Assembly: GCA_947503365.1 (NCBI GenBank)
Contig: CANNDT010000141.1
Span: 1-8,911 of the forward strand
Length of the DNA: 8,911 nt
Direction: 5' to 3'
Source of the DNA: CANNDT01 sp945876205
GTDB taxonomy: Bacteria; Acidobacteriota; Vicinamibacteria; Vicinamibacterales; UBA2999
Every line of letters starts with the position of its first letter. Position 1 is the first letter of the stretch. Below are positions 1 through 6,754 of the stretch, in pieces. Both the position numbers and the translations under genes were made by a program. The notes below the pieces were generated by a model. It worked only from the letters and a program-made list of their open reading frames with translations, ran no database searches and was not told the origin of the DNA.

Positions 1-1
1 C

Positions 2-1252
2 TCGCTGGCGCTCGAGCTCGGCGGCCGTCCCATTCAGACAGAAGCGCTCAACGTCGAGGCCAACGGCTCGACGTCAGTGACGTTTGCGCCGTTCACGCTC
101 GCGTCCAACAACGTGCGCGCCACCGTTCGCGTCGGTTCGGACGCCCTTCCCGCCGACAACGCGTTCAACTTCGTCGTGTCACCAGTGCAGCCGGTGCGCG
201 TGATCATCGTCGACCGCTCCGGCAACGGCCCCGGACCGCTGTACCTGACGCGCGCGCTCTCCATCGGCGATGCGCCGCGCTTCGAGACCACGGTCCGGCA
301 GCCCGATGCCGTTTCCGACGACGATCTGCGCCGTGCATCGGTCGTCATCCTCAACGACATCGTCGTGCCGGTGGGCCTCGGCCGCCGGCTCGCCCGGTTC
401 GTCGAAGCCGGCGGCGGCCTGCTCGTGGCGTTCGGTCCACGCGCAGTGTGGCCGTCGGAGGCCGACGTGCTGCCCGGCGTCGTGCAGGCGTCGGTCGATC
501 GCACGCGCGGCGATGCCGCCCGCATCGGCGCCCTCGAATTCGGCCACACCATCTTCGAGCCGTTCCGCGCGCCGCGCAGCGGCGACTTCTCGGCGGCCCG
601 CATCTACGGCTATCGCACGGTGACGCCTGCGGCGAACACGCAGATCCTTGCGCGGTTCGATGGCGGCGCGCCGGCGCTCATCGAACGCAAGGTCAACACC
701 GGCCGCGTGCTGCTCTGGGCGTCGACGCTCGACTTGTCGTGGAGCGACTTTCCGCTGAAGCCGATCTTTCTGCCGTTCATCCACCGGACGGTTCGCCATC
801 TCGCCGCCTACACCGAGCCGGCGCCCTGGGTGACCGTGGGGCAGGTGCTCGATGCGTCGTTTGGCAGCGGCGCGGCGGCGCGTCCGCGGGGACGAGTGGT
901 GCTCTCACCCTCGGGCCGGCGCATGGCCGTGGACGACGAGGGCTCGGAAGTGCTCGAGCTGACTGAGCAGGGGTTCTACGAAGTGCGCGGCCAGGCTGGT
1001 GACGCCGACCTCACCGTGGTCGCCAGCAACGTCGACCCGGGCGAATCGGATCTTTCGGCCATGGATCCGAAGGAAATCGTCGCGGCGACGACCGGCGGTG
1101 CGGATGCCGACCAGGCGTCGGCCGCGGCTGGGGTGCCGCAAACGCCCGAGGCGCAGGAGCGTTCGCAACGGCTCTGGTGGTACCTGCTCGTCGCCGGAAT
1201 TCTGCTCCTCGGCGCCGACACGATCATCTCGAATCGCTTATCAAAAACTTAA
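2..1252 (+). CDS. BatA-like envelope protein, C-terminal part (5' end outside window)
   Basis: The reading frame is open from base 2, with no stop before the internal GTG at 77, so this is the last 416 residues of a longer protein. The visible part begins in a beta-rich segment (around residues 1-60). It continues with an alpha/beta domain containing RFVEAGGGLLVAFG (nt 395-436), the glycine-rich strand-turn of glutamine-amidotransferase-like folds, with no nucleophilic cysteine nearby. A further beta domain follows (about residues 280-350), then an Ala/Gln-rich linker and one transmembrane helix at about residues 391-411 (LWWYLLVAGILLLGAD), with a short positively charged tail. Full-length acidobacterial homologues normally carry an N-terminal BatA membrane domain and a von Willebrand A domain, both of which would lie upstream. 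The downstream DUF4175 and DUF4159 genes support this reading. The role is probably a membrane-anchored partner of a MoxR-type ATPase. The family call rests on domain pattern and context, not alignment. Confidence 0.7.
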   Translation, partial: SLALELGGRPIQTEALNVEANGSTSVTFAPFTLASNNVRATVRVGSDALPADNAFNFVVSPVQPVRVIIVDRSGNGPGPLYLTRALSIGDAPRFETTVRQPDAVSDDDLRRASVVILNDIVVPVGLGRRLARFVEAGGGLLVAFGPRAVWPSEADVLPGVVQASVDRTRGDAARIGALEFGHTIFEPFRAPRSGDFSAARIYGYRTVTPAANTQILARFDGGAPALIERKVNTGRVLLWASTLDLSWSDFPLKPIFLPFIHRTVRHLAAYTEPAPWVTVGQVLDASFGSGAAARPRGRVVLSPSGRRMAVDDEGSEVLELTEQGFYEVRGQAGDADLTVVASNVDPGESDLSAMDPKEIVAATTGGADADQASAAAGVPQTPEAQERSQRLWWYLLVAGILLLGADTIISNRLSKT

Positions 1253-1287
1253 CAAATGCCTGGTACAAAAGACTTATTCTGAGGCGA

Positions 1288-1309
1288 CGCGCAGGCTGAA
1301 GCCTGCGCG
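1288..1309. repeat. REP-like palindrome, copy 1
   Basis: A near-perfect hairpin: bases 1288-1296 pair with 1301-1309 (9 bp) around a TGAA loop; the TA closing pair within the loop could also form. It is followed by GCTAC at 1309-1313. Read on the minus strand it matches copy 2 at 1331-1357 apart from a two-base-pair compensatory difference in the stem and the outermost bases. Short palindromes of this form, with a GTAGCGCG lead and a GGCTTCAGCC core, are familiar from acidobacterial intergenic regions. No run of T follows, so it does not look like an intrinsic terminator. Confidence 0.75.
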
Positions 1310-1330
1310 CTACAGGTGAACCGGTACCTG

Positions 1331-1357
1331 GTAGCGCGTGGGCTTCAGCCCACGCGC
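1331..1357. repeat. REP-like palindrome, copy 2 (inverted relative to copy 1)
   Basis: GTA followed by an 11-bp perfect inverted repeat, 1334-1344 pairing with 1347-1357 around a TC centre (effectively a 10-bp stem with a TTCA loop). The lead GTAGCGCG and the core GGCTTCAGCC are shared with the reverse complement of copy 1. The two copies face each other across a 17-nt spacer that itself holds AGGT...ACCT complementarity. That arrangement fits a REPIN, a pair of inverted REP sequences mobilised by a RAYT (TnpA-REP) transposase. No such transposase is encoded in the window. Confidence 0.75.
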
Positions 1358-1361
1358 AAAT

Positions 1362-1367
1362 AAGGGG
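1362..1367 (+). promoter_or_regulatory. Ribosome-binding site of the DUF4175-type gene
   Basis: AAGGGG lies 4 nt before the ATG at 1372. It supports that start codon, which also gives a short charged cytoplasmic N-terminus before the first membrane helix. The site begins just 4 nt after the 3' arm of palindrome copy 2. Confidence 0.5.
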
Positions 1368-1371
1368 CACA

Positions 1372-4300
1372 ATGCTCGATTTCCTCCGCCGCCGTTCAGC
1401 TCCTCCTACCGATCTCATGCAGATCATCGGAGACGTACGGTCTCGCTGGCGCATGAAGCTCGCGCTCAGGGGCATCGTGACCGCGCTGGCCATCGTCGTG
1501 GCCCTGGTTCTGGTGGCCGCGTCTGCGATGGAGTGGGCCCGCTTCAGTCCGGCGTCGATCATCGCCGCGCGGGTGTTGCTCGCGATCGGGGTCGTCGCAT
1601 CGGTTGGCTATTTCCTGGTCCGTCCGCTCCGCCGCCACGTCAGCGACGACCAGGTCGCGCTCTACCTCGAGGAGAACGAGCCGTCACTCCAGGCCACGCT
1701 CGTCAGCGCGGTCGAGGCGAATCGTACCGGTTCAGGATCCGACTCCGCGGTGCTCGTGCGTCGCCTGATCGAGCAAGCGATTGAACGGTGCTGCTCGGTG
1801 GATGCTTCACGCCGCATAGAAGGCGCACCGCTGCGCAAGTGGGGCGCGATGCTTGGCGGTGTCACCGCGGTGGCGATCCTGGCGTTCCTGCTCGGCCCGG
1901 CCTTCGTACGCAACGCCGTGCGCGCCATGTTGCTCGTCTCGAGCAACGTCGAGGCCGCTGCGCCGTACCGCATCGAGGTCACCCCCGGCAACGCCGACGT
2001 GCCGAAGGGTGCCGACCAGACAATCACGGCGAAGCTGTCAGGCTTTACGGCGCCCGAGGCGACCTTGATGGTGCGTCGCACGCCGGGAGCGGCCTTCGAG
2101 GCCCTTCCGCTCGTCCGCGGCGAGAGTGGCAACTACGAAGGCCTGCTCTTCGACGTCGCTGCGCCGCTCGAGTACTACGTCGAGGCCGAGCGCGTGCGCT
2201 CGCCGATCTTCAACCTGAAGACGGTGGACGTGCCGTACGTGGAACGCCTCGAGCTCGAGTATCACTTCCCGGCCTATACCGGCCTCGAGCCGCAGAAGAT
2301 CGAAGACGGCGGCGACATCGCGGTGCTCCGCGGCACCGAAGTGCGCCTCCGCGTCTTCCCGACGATGAAGACGCCGGGTGGTCGAGTGGCGCTCAATGAA
2401 AAGGAGAATGCCGATCTCACCGCGCAGCCGGATGGCTCGCTGACCGGCACGTTCAAGGCGGACCGCGACGGCTTCTACCGCGTCGAGCTGGTCGCGCCCA
2501 CTGGCGCGCGCGGGCCGGCCTCACCGCAGTACTCGATCGACGTGCTCACGGATCAGCAGCCCACCGTCAGGTTCTCGAAGCCGGGCCGCGACACGACCGC
2601 GTCGTCGATCGAAGAAGTGTTCGTCGAGGCGCAGGCCGAGGACGACTTCGGCGTCCGCGATCTCGAGCTCGTCTACTCCGTCAATGGCGGCGCCGAGAAG
2701 GTTGTGAAGTTGTTTGGCGGCCGCAACCGGCTGCCCGAAGTGACGGCGGGTCACACGTTCTATCTCGAGGAGCTGGGCGTCGAGCCGGGCGACTCGGTGT
2801 CGTATTACGCCCGCGCCATGGACAACGACGGCGGAGGCGGCGGCAAGGCCGCGTCGAGCGACCTCTACTTCCTGCGCGTGCGGCCGTTCAAGAAGGACTT
2901 CCGCCAGGCGGCGAGCCAGGGCGGTGGTGGAGGTGGTGGCGGCGGTGGCGGAGGCGGCCAGGTCGAGGCGCTCTCGCAGCAGCAGCGGCAGATCATCTCC
3001 GCGACCTTCAACGTGCAGCGCGATCGCAAGACCGCGACGCCCGCGAAGTTCCGTGAGAGCAACACCGTCGTCGGCCTGTCGCAGTCGCGCCTGCGCGAGC
3101 AGGTCGAAGGCCTCATCACGCGCATGAACAGCCAGCTGGTGCAGCAGGATCCGGCGTTCGCCAAGATCGCCGAGATGATGCCGAAGGCTGTCGAGGCGAT
3201 GAAAGAGGCGGAAGGCAAGCTCGCCGCCGCAAGCCCCGACGGCGCGCTGCCGGCCGAGCACAAGGCGCTGCAGATCCTGCAGAAGGCCGAAGAGGAATAC
3301 GAGCAGCAGATCAGCGTGCAGCAGCAGGCGGGCGGCGGCGGTGGCGGCGGCGGTGGCAGCCAGCAGCAGCAGGAGCTGGCCGAGATCTTCGAGCAGGAGC
3401 TCGAGAAGATGGCCAACCGCTACGAGACCGCCAACCAGGCGCAGCAGCAGACGGCCGATCAGAAGGTCGACGAGCTGCTCGAAAAGCTGAAGGAGCTTGC
3501 ACGGCGGCAGGAGCAGGAAGCGGCGCGGCAGCGCCTGCGGTCGCTCGAGCAGCAGGCCAACGGCGGTCAAGGTGGTGGCGGCCAGGCGGGCGGTTCGGGT
3601 TCTGGTGGCGCCGCGGCACAGCAGCGCGCGCTGGCGGAGCAGGCCGAAGAAGCCGCGCGCCGTCTCGAGCGCCTCGCACGCGAAGAGAATCGTCCCGACC
3701 TGCAGGAGGCCGCGCGCCAGATGCAGCAGGCCGCCGACGCGATGCGTCGTGCTGCCGCGGGTGGCGACGCCAACGCGTCGTCGCAGGCCCAGGCCGCGCT
3801 CGAACGGCTGAAGGAGACGGAGCGCCGCCTCCAGCAGAACCAGGCGGGGCGCGCCGAGCGTGACATCCAGGATGCCAAGCGGCAGGCCGACGAGCTCGCG
3901 CGTCAGCAGCAGGAGATTTCCGACGACGTGCGTGCGTTGAGCAATGCGGGCGTCGCGGCTCCGAACCGCCGCCAGCAGGCGCAGCAGATCAACCAGGAGA
4001 AGACCGAGCTTGAAGCCAAGCTCGGTCAGCTCGAACAGCAGCTCGATCGCGCGGCGCGCGATGCCACGCAAACCGAGAAGGCTGCGTCGCGAAAGATGGC
4101 GGAAGCCGCCGGCACGATTCGCGACCAGCGCCTCGGCGACAAGCTGCGCTACTCGCAGAACCTCGTCAACCGCGGGTCGTCGGCGCAGTCGACGCAGGCT
4201 GCGGAGAACGAGATCAGCGGCGGCATCGATGCCGTGCGCAAGAAGCTCGACGAAGCATCCGCGGCGCTTGGCCAGGGTGAGAGCAATAACGCCAACCGGA

Positions 4301-5130
4301 TGGAGAACGCCCTCGAGCGCGCGCGCCGCCTGGCGCGAGCCGCCGAATCACTGCAGGAGCGCACCCGTGAGCGCGGCCAGCAGGGCCAGGGTCAAGAGGG
4401 TCAGGGCCAGCAGGGCCAGGGCCAGGGCCAAGGGCAAGGCCAGGGGCAGCAAGGACAGCAGGGTCAGCAAGCCGGCCAGCAGGGCCAGCAAGGGCAGCAG
4501 GGCCAAGGGCAACAAGGCCAGGGTCAGCAGGGTCAGGGCCAGCAGGCAGGCCAGGGTCAACAAGGCGGTCAGGGTCAGCAGGGGCAGGGCCAAGGTCAGG
4601 GCCAGCAAGGCCAGGGTGGTCAAGGCGGCCAGGGTGGCCAGCAGGCGGGCCAGGGCGGCGGCGACGGCCAGGTCAATGACGGCGGTATCGGTGGCGGCAA
4701 CTTCGGCGGCGTCAATCGCGGCGGTGGCTACAACGGATACGCCAACGGCTACGGCTGGGAGTGGGGCCGCAACTGGAGGCTCTCGCCCGAAGACATTCGG
4801 CAGCTCCGCGGTGAAGTTCGCCAGTGGACGGGCGACGCCTCGCAGCTACGCCGGGATCTCTCCGCCGAGAACATCGACCCGCGCGAGCTCGACGAGATCC
4901 TGCGCGCGCTGCGGCAGCTCGATGACCCGCGCGTCTACCAGAACGCATCGGAACTTCAGCGGCTTCAGAGCATTGTTGCTGAGGGATTGAAGCGCTTCGA
5001 GTTCGGCCTCCGCCGGCAGGTGGACGCCACCGAGAACGCCGTCGTCCTCTCGGGAACCGACGATGTGCCCGAGGAGTTCAGGAAGCTGGTCGAGGAGTAC
5101 TACAAGTCACTCTCGAAAGGCTCCAAGTGA
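1372..5130 (+). CDS. DUF4175-type large membrane/periplasmic protein with coiled coils and a Gly/Gln tract
   Basis: A 1252-residue protein of unknown biochemical function. Hydrophobic helices sit at about residues 30-52, 62-83 and 157-179. A long beta-rich extracytoplasmic part follows (about 200-505) with the Y-FPAYTG segment typical of DUF4175 proteins. Residues 517-529 are 13 consecutive glycines. From about 530 to 1000 the chain is Gln/Ala/Glu/Arg-rich and probably helical or coiled-coil, interrupted by nine glycines at 654-662 and a Gly/Gln/Ser segment near 730-750. Residues 1002-1100 are almost only Gly and Gln. The C-terminus (about 1120-1252) is again helical and charged. At 1252 residues it is long for the family, mostly because of the low-complexity and helical parts. 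It sits between the BatA-like gene and two DUF4159 genes, and its stop overlaps the next start. It probably acts as a membrane-anchored periplasmic scaffold; that role is inference, while the family call rests on recall of sequence style and context. Confidence 0.75.
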   Translation: MLDFLRRRSAPPTDLMQIIGDVRSRWRMKLALRGIVTALAIVVALVLVAASAMEWARFSPASIIAARVLLAIGVVASVGYFLVRPLRRHVSDDQVALYLEENEPSLQATLVSAVEANRTGSGSDSAVLVRRLIEQAIERCCSVDASRRIEGAPLRKWGAMLGGVTAVAILAFLLGPAFVRNAVRAMLLVSSNVEAAAPYRIEVTPGNADVPKGADQTITAKLSGFTAPEATLMVRRTPGAAFEALPLVRGESGNYEGLLFDVAAPLEYYVEAERVRSPIFNLKTVDVPYVERLELEYHFPAYTGLEPQKIEDGGDIAVLRGTEVRLRVFPTMKTPGGRVALNEKENADLTAQPDGSLTGTFKADRDGFYRVELVAPTGARGPASPQYSIDVLTDQQPTVRFSKPGRDTTASSIEEVFVEAQAEDDFGVRDLELVYSVNGGAEKVVKLFGGRNRLPEVTAGHTFYLEELGVEPGDSVSYYARAMDNDGGGGGKAASSDLYFLRVRPFKKDFRQAASQGGGGGGGGGGGGGQVEALSQQQRQIISATFNVQRDRKTATPAKFRESNTVVGLSQSRLREQVEGLITRMNSQLVQQDPAFAKIAEMMPKAVEAMKEAEGKLAAASPDGALPAEHKALQILQKAEEEYEQQISVQQQAGGGGGGGGGSQQQQELAEIFEQELEKMANRYETANQAQQQTADQKVDELLEKLKELARRQEQEAARQRLRSLEQQANGGQGGGGQAGGSGSGGAAAQQRALAEQAEEAARRLERLAREENRPDLQEAARQMQQAADAMRRAAAGGDANASSQAQAALERLKETERRLQQNQAGRAERDIQDAKRQADELARQQQEISDDVRALSNAGVAAPNRRQQAQQINQEKTELEAKLGQLEQQLDRAARDATQTEKAASRKMAEAAGTIRDQRLGDKLRYSQNLVNRGSSAQSTQAAENEISGGIDAVRKKLDEASAALGQGESNNANRMENALERARRLARAAESLQERTRERGQQGQGQEGQGQQGQGQGQGQGQGQQGQQGQQAGQQGQQGQQGQGQQGQGQQGQGQQAGQGQQGGQGQQGQGQGQGQQGQGGQGGQGGQQAGQGGGDGQVNDGGIGGGNFGGVNRGGGYNGYANGYGWEWGRNWRLSPEDIRQLRGEVRQWTGDASQLRRDLSAENIDPRELDEILRALRQLDDPRVYQNASELQRLQSIVAEGLKRFEFGLRRQVDATENAVVLSGTDDVPEEFRKLVEEYYKSLSKGSK
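2920..2958 (+). repeat. Poly-glycine tract (13 Gly) in the DUF4175-type protein
   Basis: Thirteen GGN codons in a row using GGC, GGT and GGA in mixed order. It marks the border between the beta-rich domain and the helical region. The mixed synonymous codons argue against very recent slippage of one repeated triplet. Confidence 0.9.
3331..3357 (+). repeat. Second poly-glycine tract (9 Gly)
   Basis: Nine GGN codons, flanked by CAG runs coding for QQQ before and QQQQ after. It interrupts the helical region and would act as a flexible break between helices. Confidence 0.9.
4375..4671 (+). repeat. Gly/Gln low-complexity tract, 99 codons
   Basis: The tract is made of GQ, GQQ and GGQ units with a few Ala, one Glu and one Asp. 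Both Gln codons and at least four Gly codons (GGC, GGT, GGG, GGA) are mixed irregularly, so the protein repeat is much more regular than the DNA repeat. It covers residues 1002-1100 and is followed by a Gly/Asn/Tyr-rich stretch to about residue 1125, ahead of the C-terminal helical domain. A disordered, flexible linker is the simplest reading. Confidence 0.9.
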
Positions 5131-5957
5131 AAGCCCGCCTGGCCATCGCACTGATACTCAGTGTGACGATGGCCAGCGCGGCGGCGGCGCAGTTCCGCGG
5201 CCAGTTCCGCGGATTCGGACCGCGCGGCGCTCCAGCCAGAGTGGCGAATGCCGACACGTTCGGCCACGGGTTCAACTTCTGCCGCGCGGTCTATACCAGT
5301 GGACGGCGCGAGTCAGGCGGGCAGGGATGGTCGACCGACTATCCCGATGCCGAGCTCAACTTCTCCATCCGCCTCGGCGAGCTGACCAAGACGCGCGTCA
5401 GCAAGGACCCTTCCGGTTCTCCCGATCACCTCGTCGTCCGGCTCACCGAAGACAACCTGTTCCAGTGCCCGTACCTGCACATGGAAGACGTGGGCACTGC
5501 CAACTTCACCGAGGCCGAGGTCCTGGGCCTGCGCACCTATCTGCTCAAGGGCGGGTTCATGTGGGTCGACGACTACTGGGGCACGAGCGCGTGGAGCAAC
5601 TGGGTGTCGCAGTTCGCGCGCGTGCTGCCGCCGTCGGAATATCCGATCCAGGACATTCCGATCACGCATCCGATCCTGAAGACGATGTTCGAGGTGAAGG
5701 AGATGCCGCAGATTCCGTCGATCCAGTTCTGGAGAACGAGCGGCGGCGCCACCTCGGAGCGGGGTTCGGACAGCGCGGTGCCGTCGTTTCGAGGGGTCAC
5801 CGACAAGCACGGCAACCTGATCGTCGTCATGACGCACAACACGGATATCTCGGACGCGTGGGAACGCGAAGGCGAGGACTCGCGCTTCTTCTATAGCTTC
5901 TCGCCCAATGGCTACGCAGTCGGCATCGATATCGTCCTCTACGCGATGACACACTGA
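5127..5957 (+). CDS. Secreted DUF4159 protein, first of a tandem pair
   Basis: A 276-residue protein of unknown function. The GTG start overlaps the preceding TGA stop (GTGA), so the two genes are likely translationally coupled; a weak GAAAGG lies 6 nt upstream. The N-terminus is a signal peptide (ARLAIALILSVTMASAAAAQ) with a probable cleavage near residue 21. A short QFRG duplication follows (residues 22-29, DNA tandem repeat 5191-5212). Family landmarks are W-x-x-DYPDAEL (68-77), LRTYLLKGGF (135-144) followed by an acidic DD pair (148-149), ITHPI (179-183) and the C-terminal YAMTH. The GG-containing strand resembles class I glutamine-amidotransferase folds, but no catalytic triad is evident. 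Cysteines 52 and 114, absent from the neighbouring paralogue, could form a disulfide after export. The location is periplasmic, probably acting with the upstream membrane proteins. Confidence 0.8.
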   Translation: MKARLAIALILSVTMASAAAAQFRGQFRGFGPRGAPARVANADTFGHGFNFCRAVYTSGRRESGGQGWSTDYPDAELNFSIRLGELTKTRVSKDPSGSPDHLVVRLTEDNLFQCPYLHMEDVGTANFTEAEVLGLRTYLLKGGFMWVDDYWGTSAWSNWVSQFARVLPPSEYPIQDIPITHPILKTMFEVKEMPQIPSIQFWRTSGGATSERGSDSAVPSFRGVTDKHGNLIVVMTHNTDISDAWEREGEDSRFFYSFSPNGYAVGIDIVLYAMTH

Positions 5958-5962
5958 CATCG

Positions 5963-6715
5963 ATGCGAGTTCGGATCCTCACCTTCGCCCTCGTGCTGGT
6001 GCCGCTCGCCGTCGCGGCGCAAGGCGGCTTTGGCCGCCGCGCGCTGCAGCCTTCGTCCGGCAATCCGCCGTATACGAGCGACTTCGTCTTTACGCGGGTT
6101 GCCTACGGCTCAGGGCTGGGCGGGTTTGGCGGTTTTCGCGGCTCGAGCTGGAATCACGATTATCCGGACGCGGACCTCTACCTGACGCAGGTGCTGGACG
6201 ACCTGACGCGGATGCGGGTGAGGTCGAATCACAGCAACGTCCTCGCGCTGAGTGATCCGGCTATCTTCGACAATCCGATCATGTACATCTCGGAGCCTGG
6301 GTTCTGGGGTCTGCCAGAGGCCGACGTCTCGAAGCTGCGCGCCTACCTGCTGAAGGGCGGGTTCGTGATCTTCGACGACTTCGAGGGCGAGCAGTGGAAC
6401 AATATGGCGCGCAACATGGCCCGCGCGCTGCCTGAGCATCGGTGGATTCTGCTCGATATCAACCACCCGATATTCCACTCGTTCTTCGACGTGAAGGCGT
6501 TCGAAGTGCCGCACCCGAGCGTCAACGTGCCGCCCAAGTTCTACGGCATGTTCGAGAACAACGACCCGAACCGGCGCATGATCGCGCTCGCCAATCACAA
6601 CAGCGACGTCGCCGAATACTGGGAATGGTCGGCGCGCGACATGTTTCCCGTGTACGTCACCAGCGGCGCCTACCAGCTCGGCGTGAACTGGATCATCTAC
6701 GGGATGACGCACTAG
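5963..6715 (+). CDS. Secreted DUF4159 protein, second of a tandem pair
   Basis: A 250-residue paralogue of the preceding protein, starting 5 nt after its stop with no recognisable Shine-Dalgarno sequence, which suggests re-initiation by ribosomes finishing the upstream gene. A signal peptide (RILTFALVLVPLAVAAQ) has a likely AVA-A cleavage near residues 19-20. A glycine-rich stretch (51-61) leads to the shared landmarks: W-x-x-DYPDADL (63-72), LRAYLLKGGF (125-134) followed by DD (138-139), INHPI (166-170) and terminal YGMTH. It lacks the two cysteines of its sister. Sequence between the landmarks is well diverged, so this is an old duplication and the two copies probably do different jobs or form a heteromer. 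No enzymatic function can be assigned. Confidence 0.8.
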   Translation: MRVRILTFALVLVPLAVAAQGGFGRRALQPSSGNPPYTSDFVFTRVAYGSGLGGFGGFRGSSWNHDYPDADLYLTQVLDDLTRMRVRSNHSNVLALSDPAIFDNPIMYISEPGFWGLPEADVSKLRAYLLKGGFVIFDDFEGEQWNNMARNMARALPEHRWILLDINHPIFHSFFDVKAFEVPHPSVNVPPKFYGMFENNDPNRRMIALANHNSDVAEYWEWSARDMFPVYVTSGAYQLGVNWIIYGMTH

Positions 6716-6742
6716 GCGGACGGGAGATCGTTCGGAACGAGC

Positions 6743-6748
6743 TAAGAT
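6743..6748 (+). promoter_or_regulatory. Possible -10 element for a leaderless helicase mRNA
   Basis: TAAGAT fits the TANNNT form of a -10 hexamer and ends 6 nt before the GTG at 6755, so transcription from it would begin at or very near the start codon. No Shine-Dalgarno sequence is visible upstream of that GTG, and no convincing -35 element is seen. A weak call. Confidence 0.25.
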
Positions 6749-6754
6749 CAGTTC

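Larger units (their letters stand above)
1253..1371. other. AT-richer intergenic spacer carrying a palindrome pair
   Basis: This 119-bp gap separates two genes of what is otherwise a tightly packed cluster. Its first part (about 1238-1281, running from the end of the upstream gene) is clearly richer in A and T than its surroundings. It contains TTAACA at 1249-1254, one mismatch from a -35 consensus, but only poor -10 candidates at suitable spacing (ACTTAT at 1272-1277). A promoter here is therefore possible but weak. The rest is occupied by two related hairpins, annotated separately, and the ribosome-binding site of the next gene. Confidence 0.5.

Noticed and set aside
77..1252. GTG at 77 as the real start of the BatA-like gene
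   Set aside because: The frame is open and protein-like back to base 2, there is no ribosome-binding site before 77, and starting there would cut into a beta-rich domain.
1288..1357. The two spacer hairpins as an intrinsic terminator between the BatA-like and DUF4175-type genes
   Set aside because: Neither stem is followed by a T run, and the paired inverted copies match a REP-type repeat better.
2521..4071. 516-codon open frame on the minus strand opposite the DUF4175-type gene
   Set aside because: It is antisense to Gln/Ala/Glu-rich GC-biased codons and translates to a Leu/Arg/Ala-rich chain with no recognisable domain and no ribosome-binding site. The + strand product has clear domain structure.
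4375..4671. Repeat array considered as a CRISPR or minisatellite
   Set aside because: There are no constant repeats with unique spacers. The units are 6-9 nt, irregular, always in frame and coding for Gly/Gln.
3944..4990. 348-codon + strand frame inside the DUF4175-type gene
   Set aside because: An Arg/Ser/Ala-rich shifted frame with no start signals; it is a by-product of the GQ and Ala-rich codons of the true frame.
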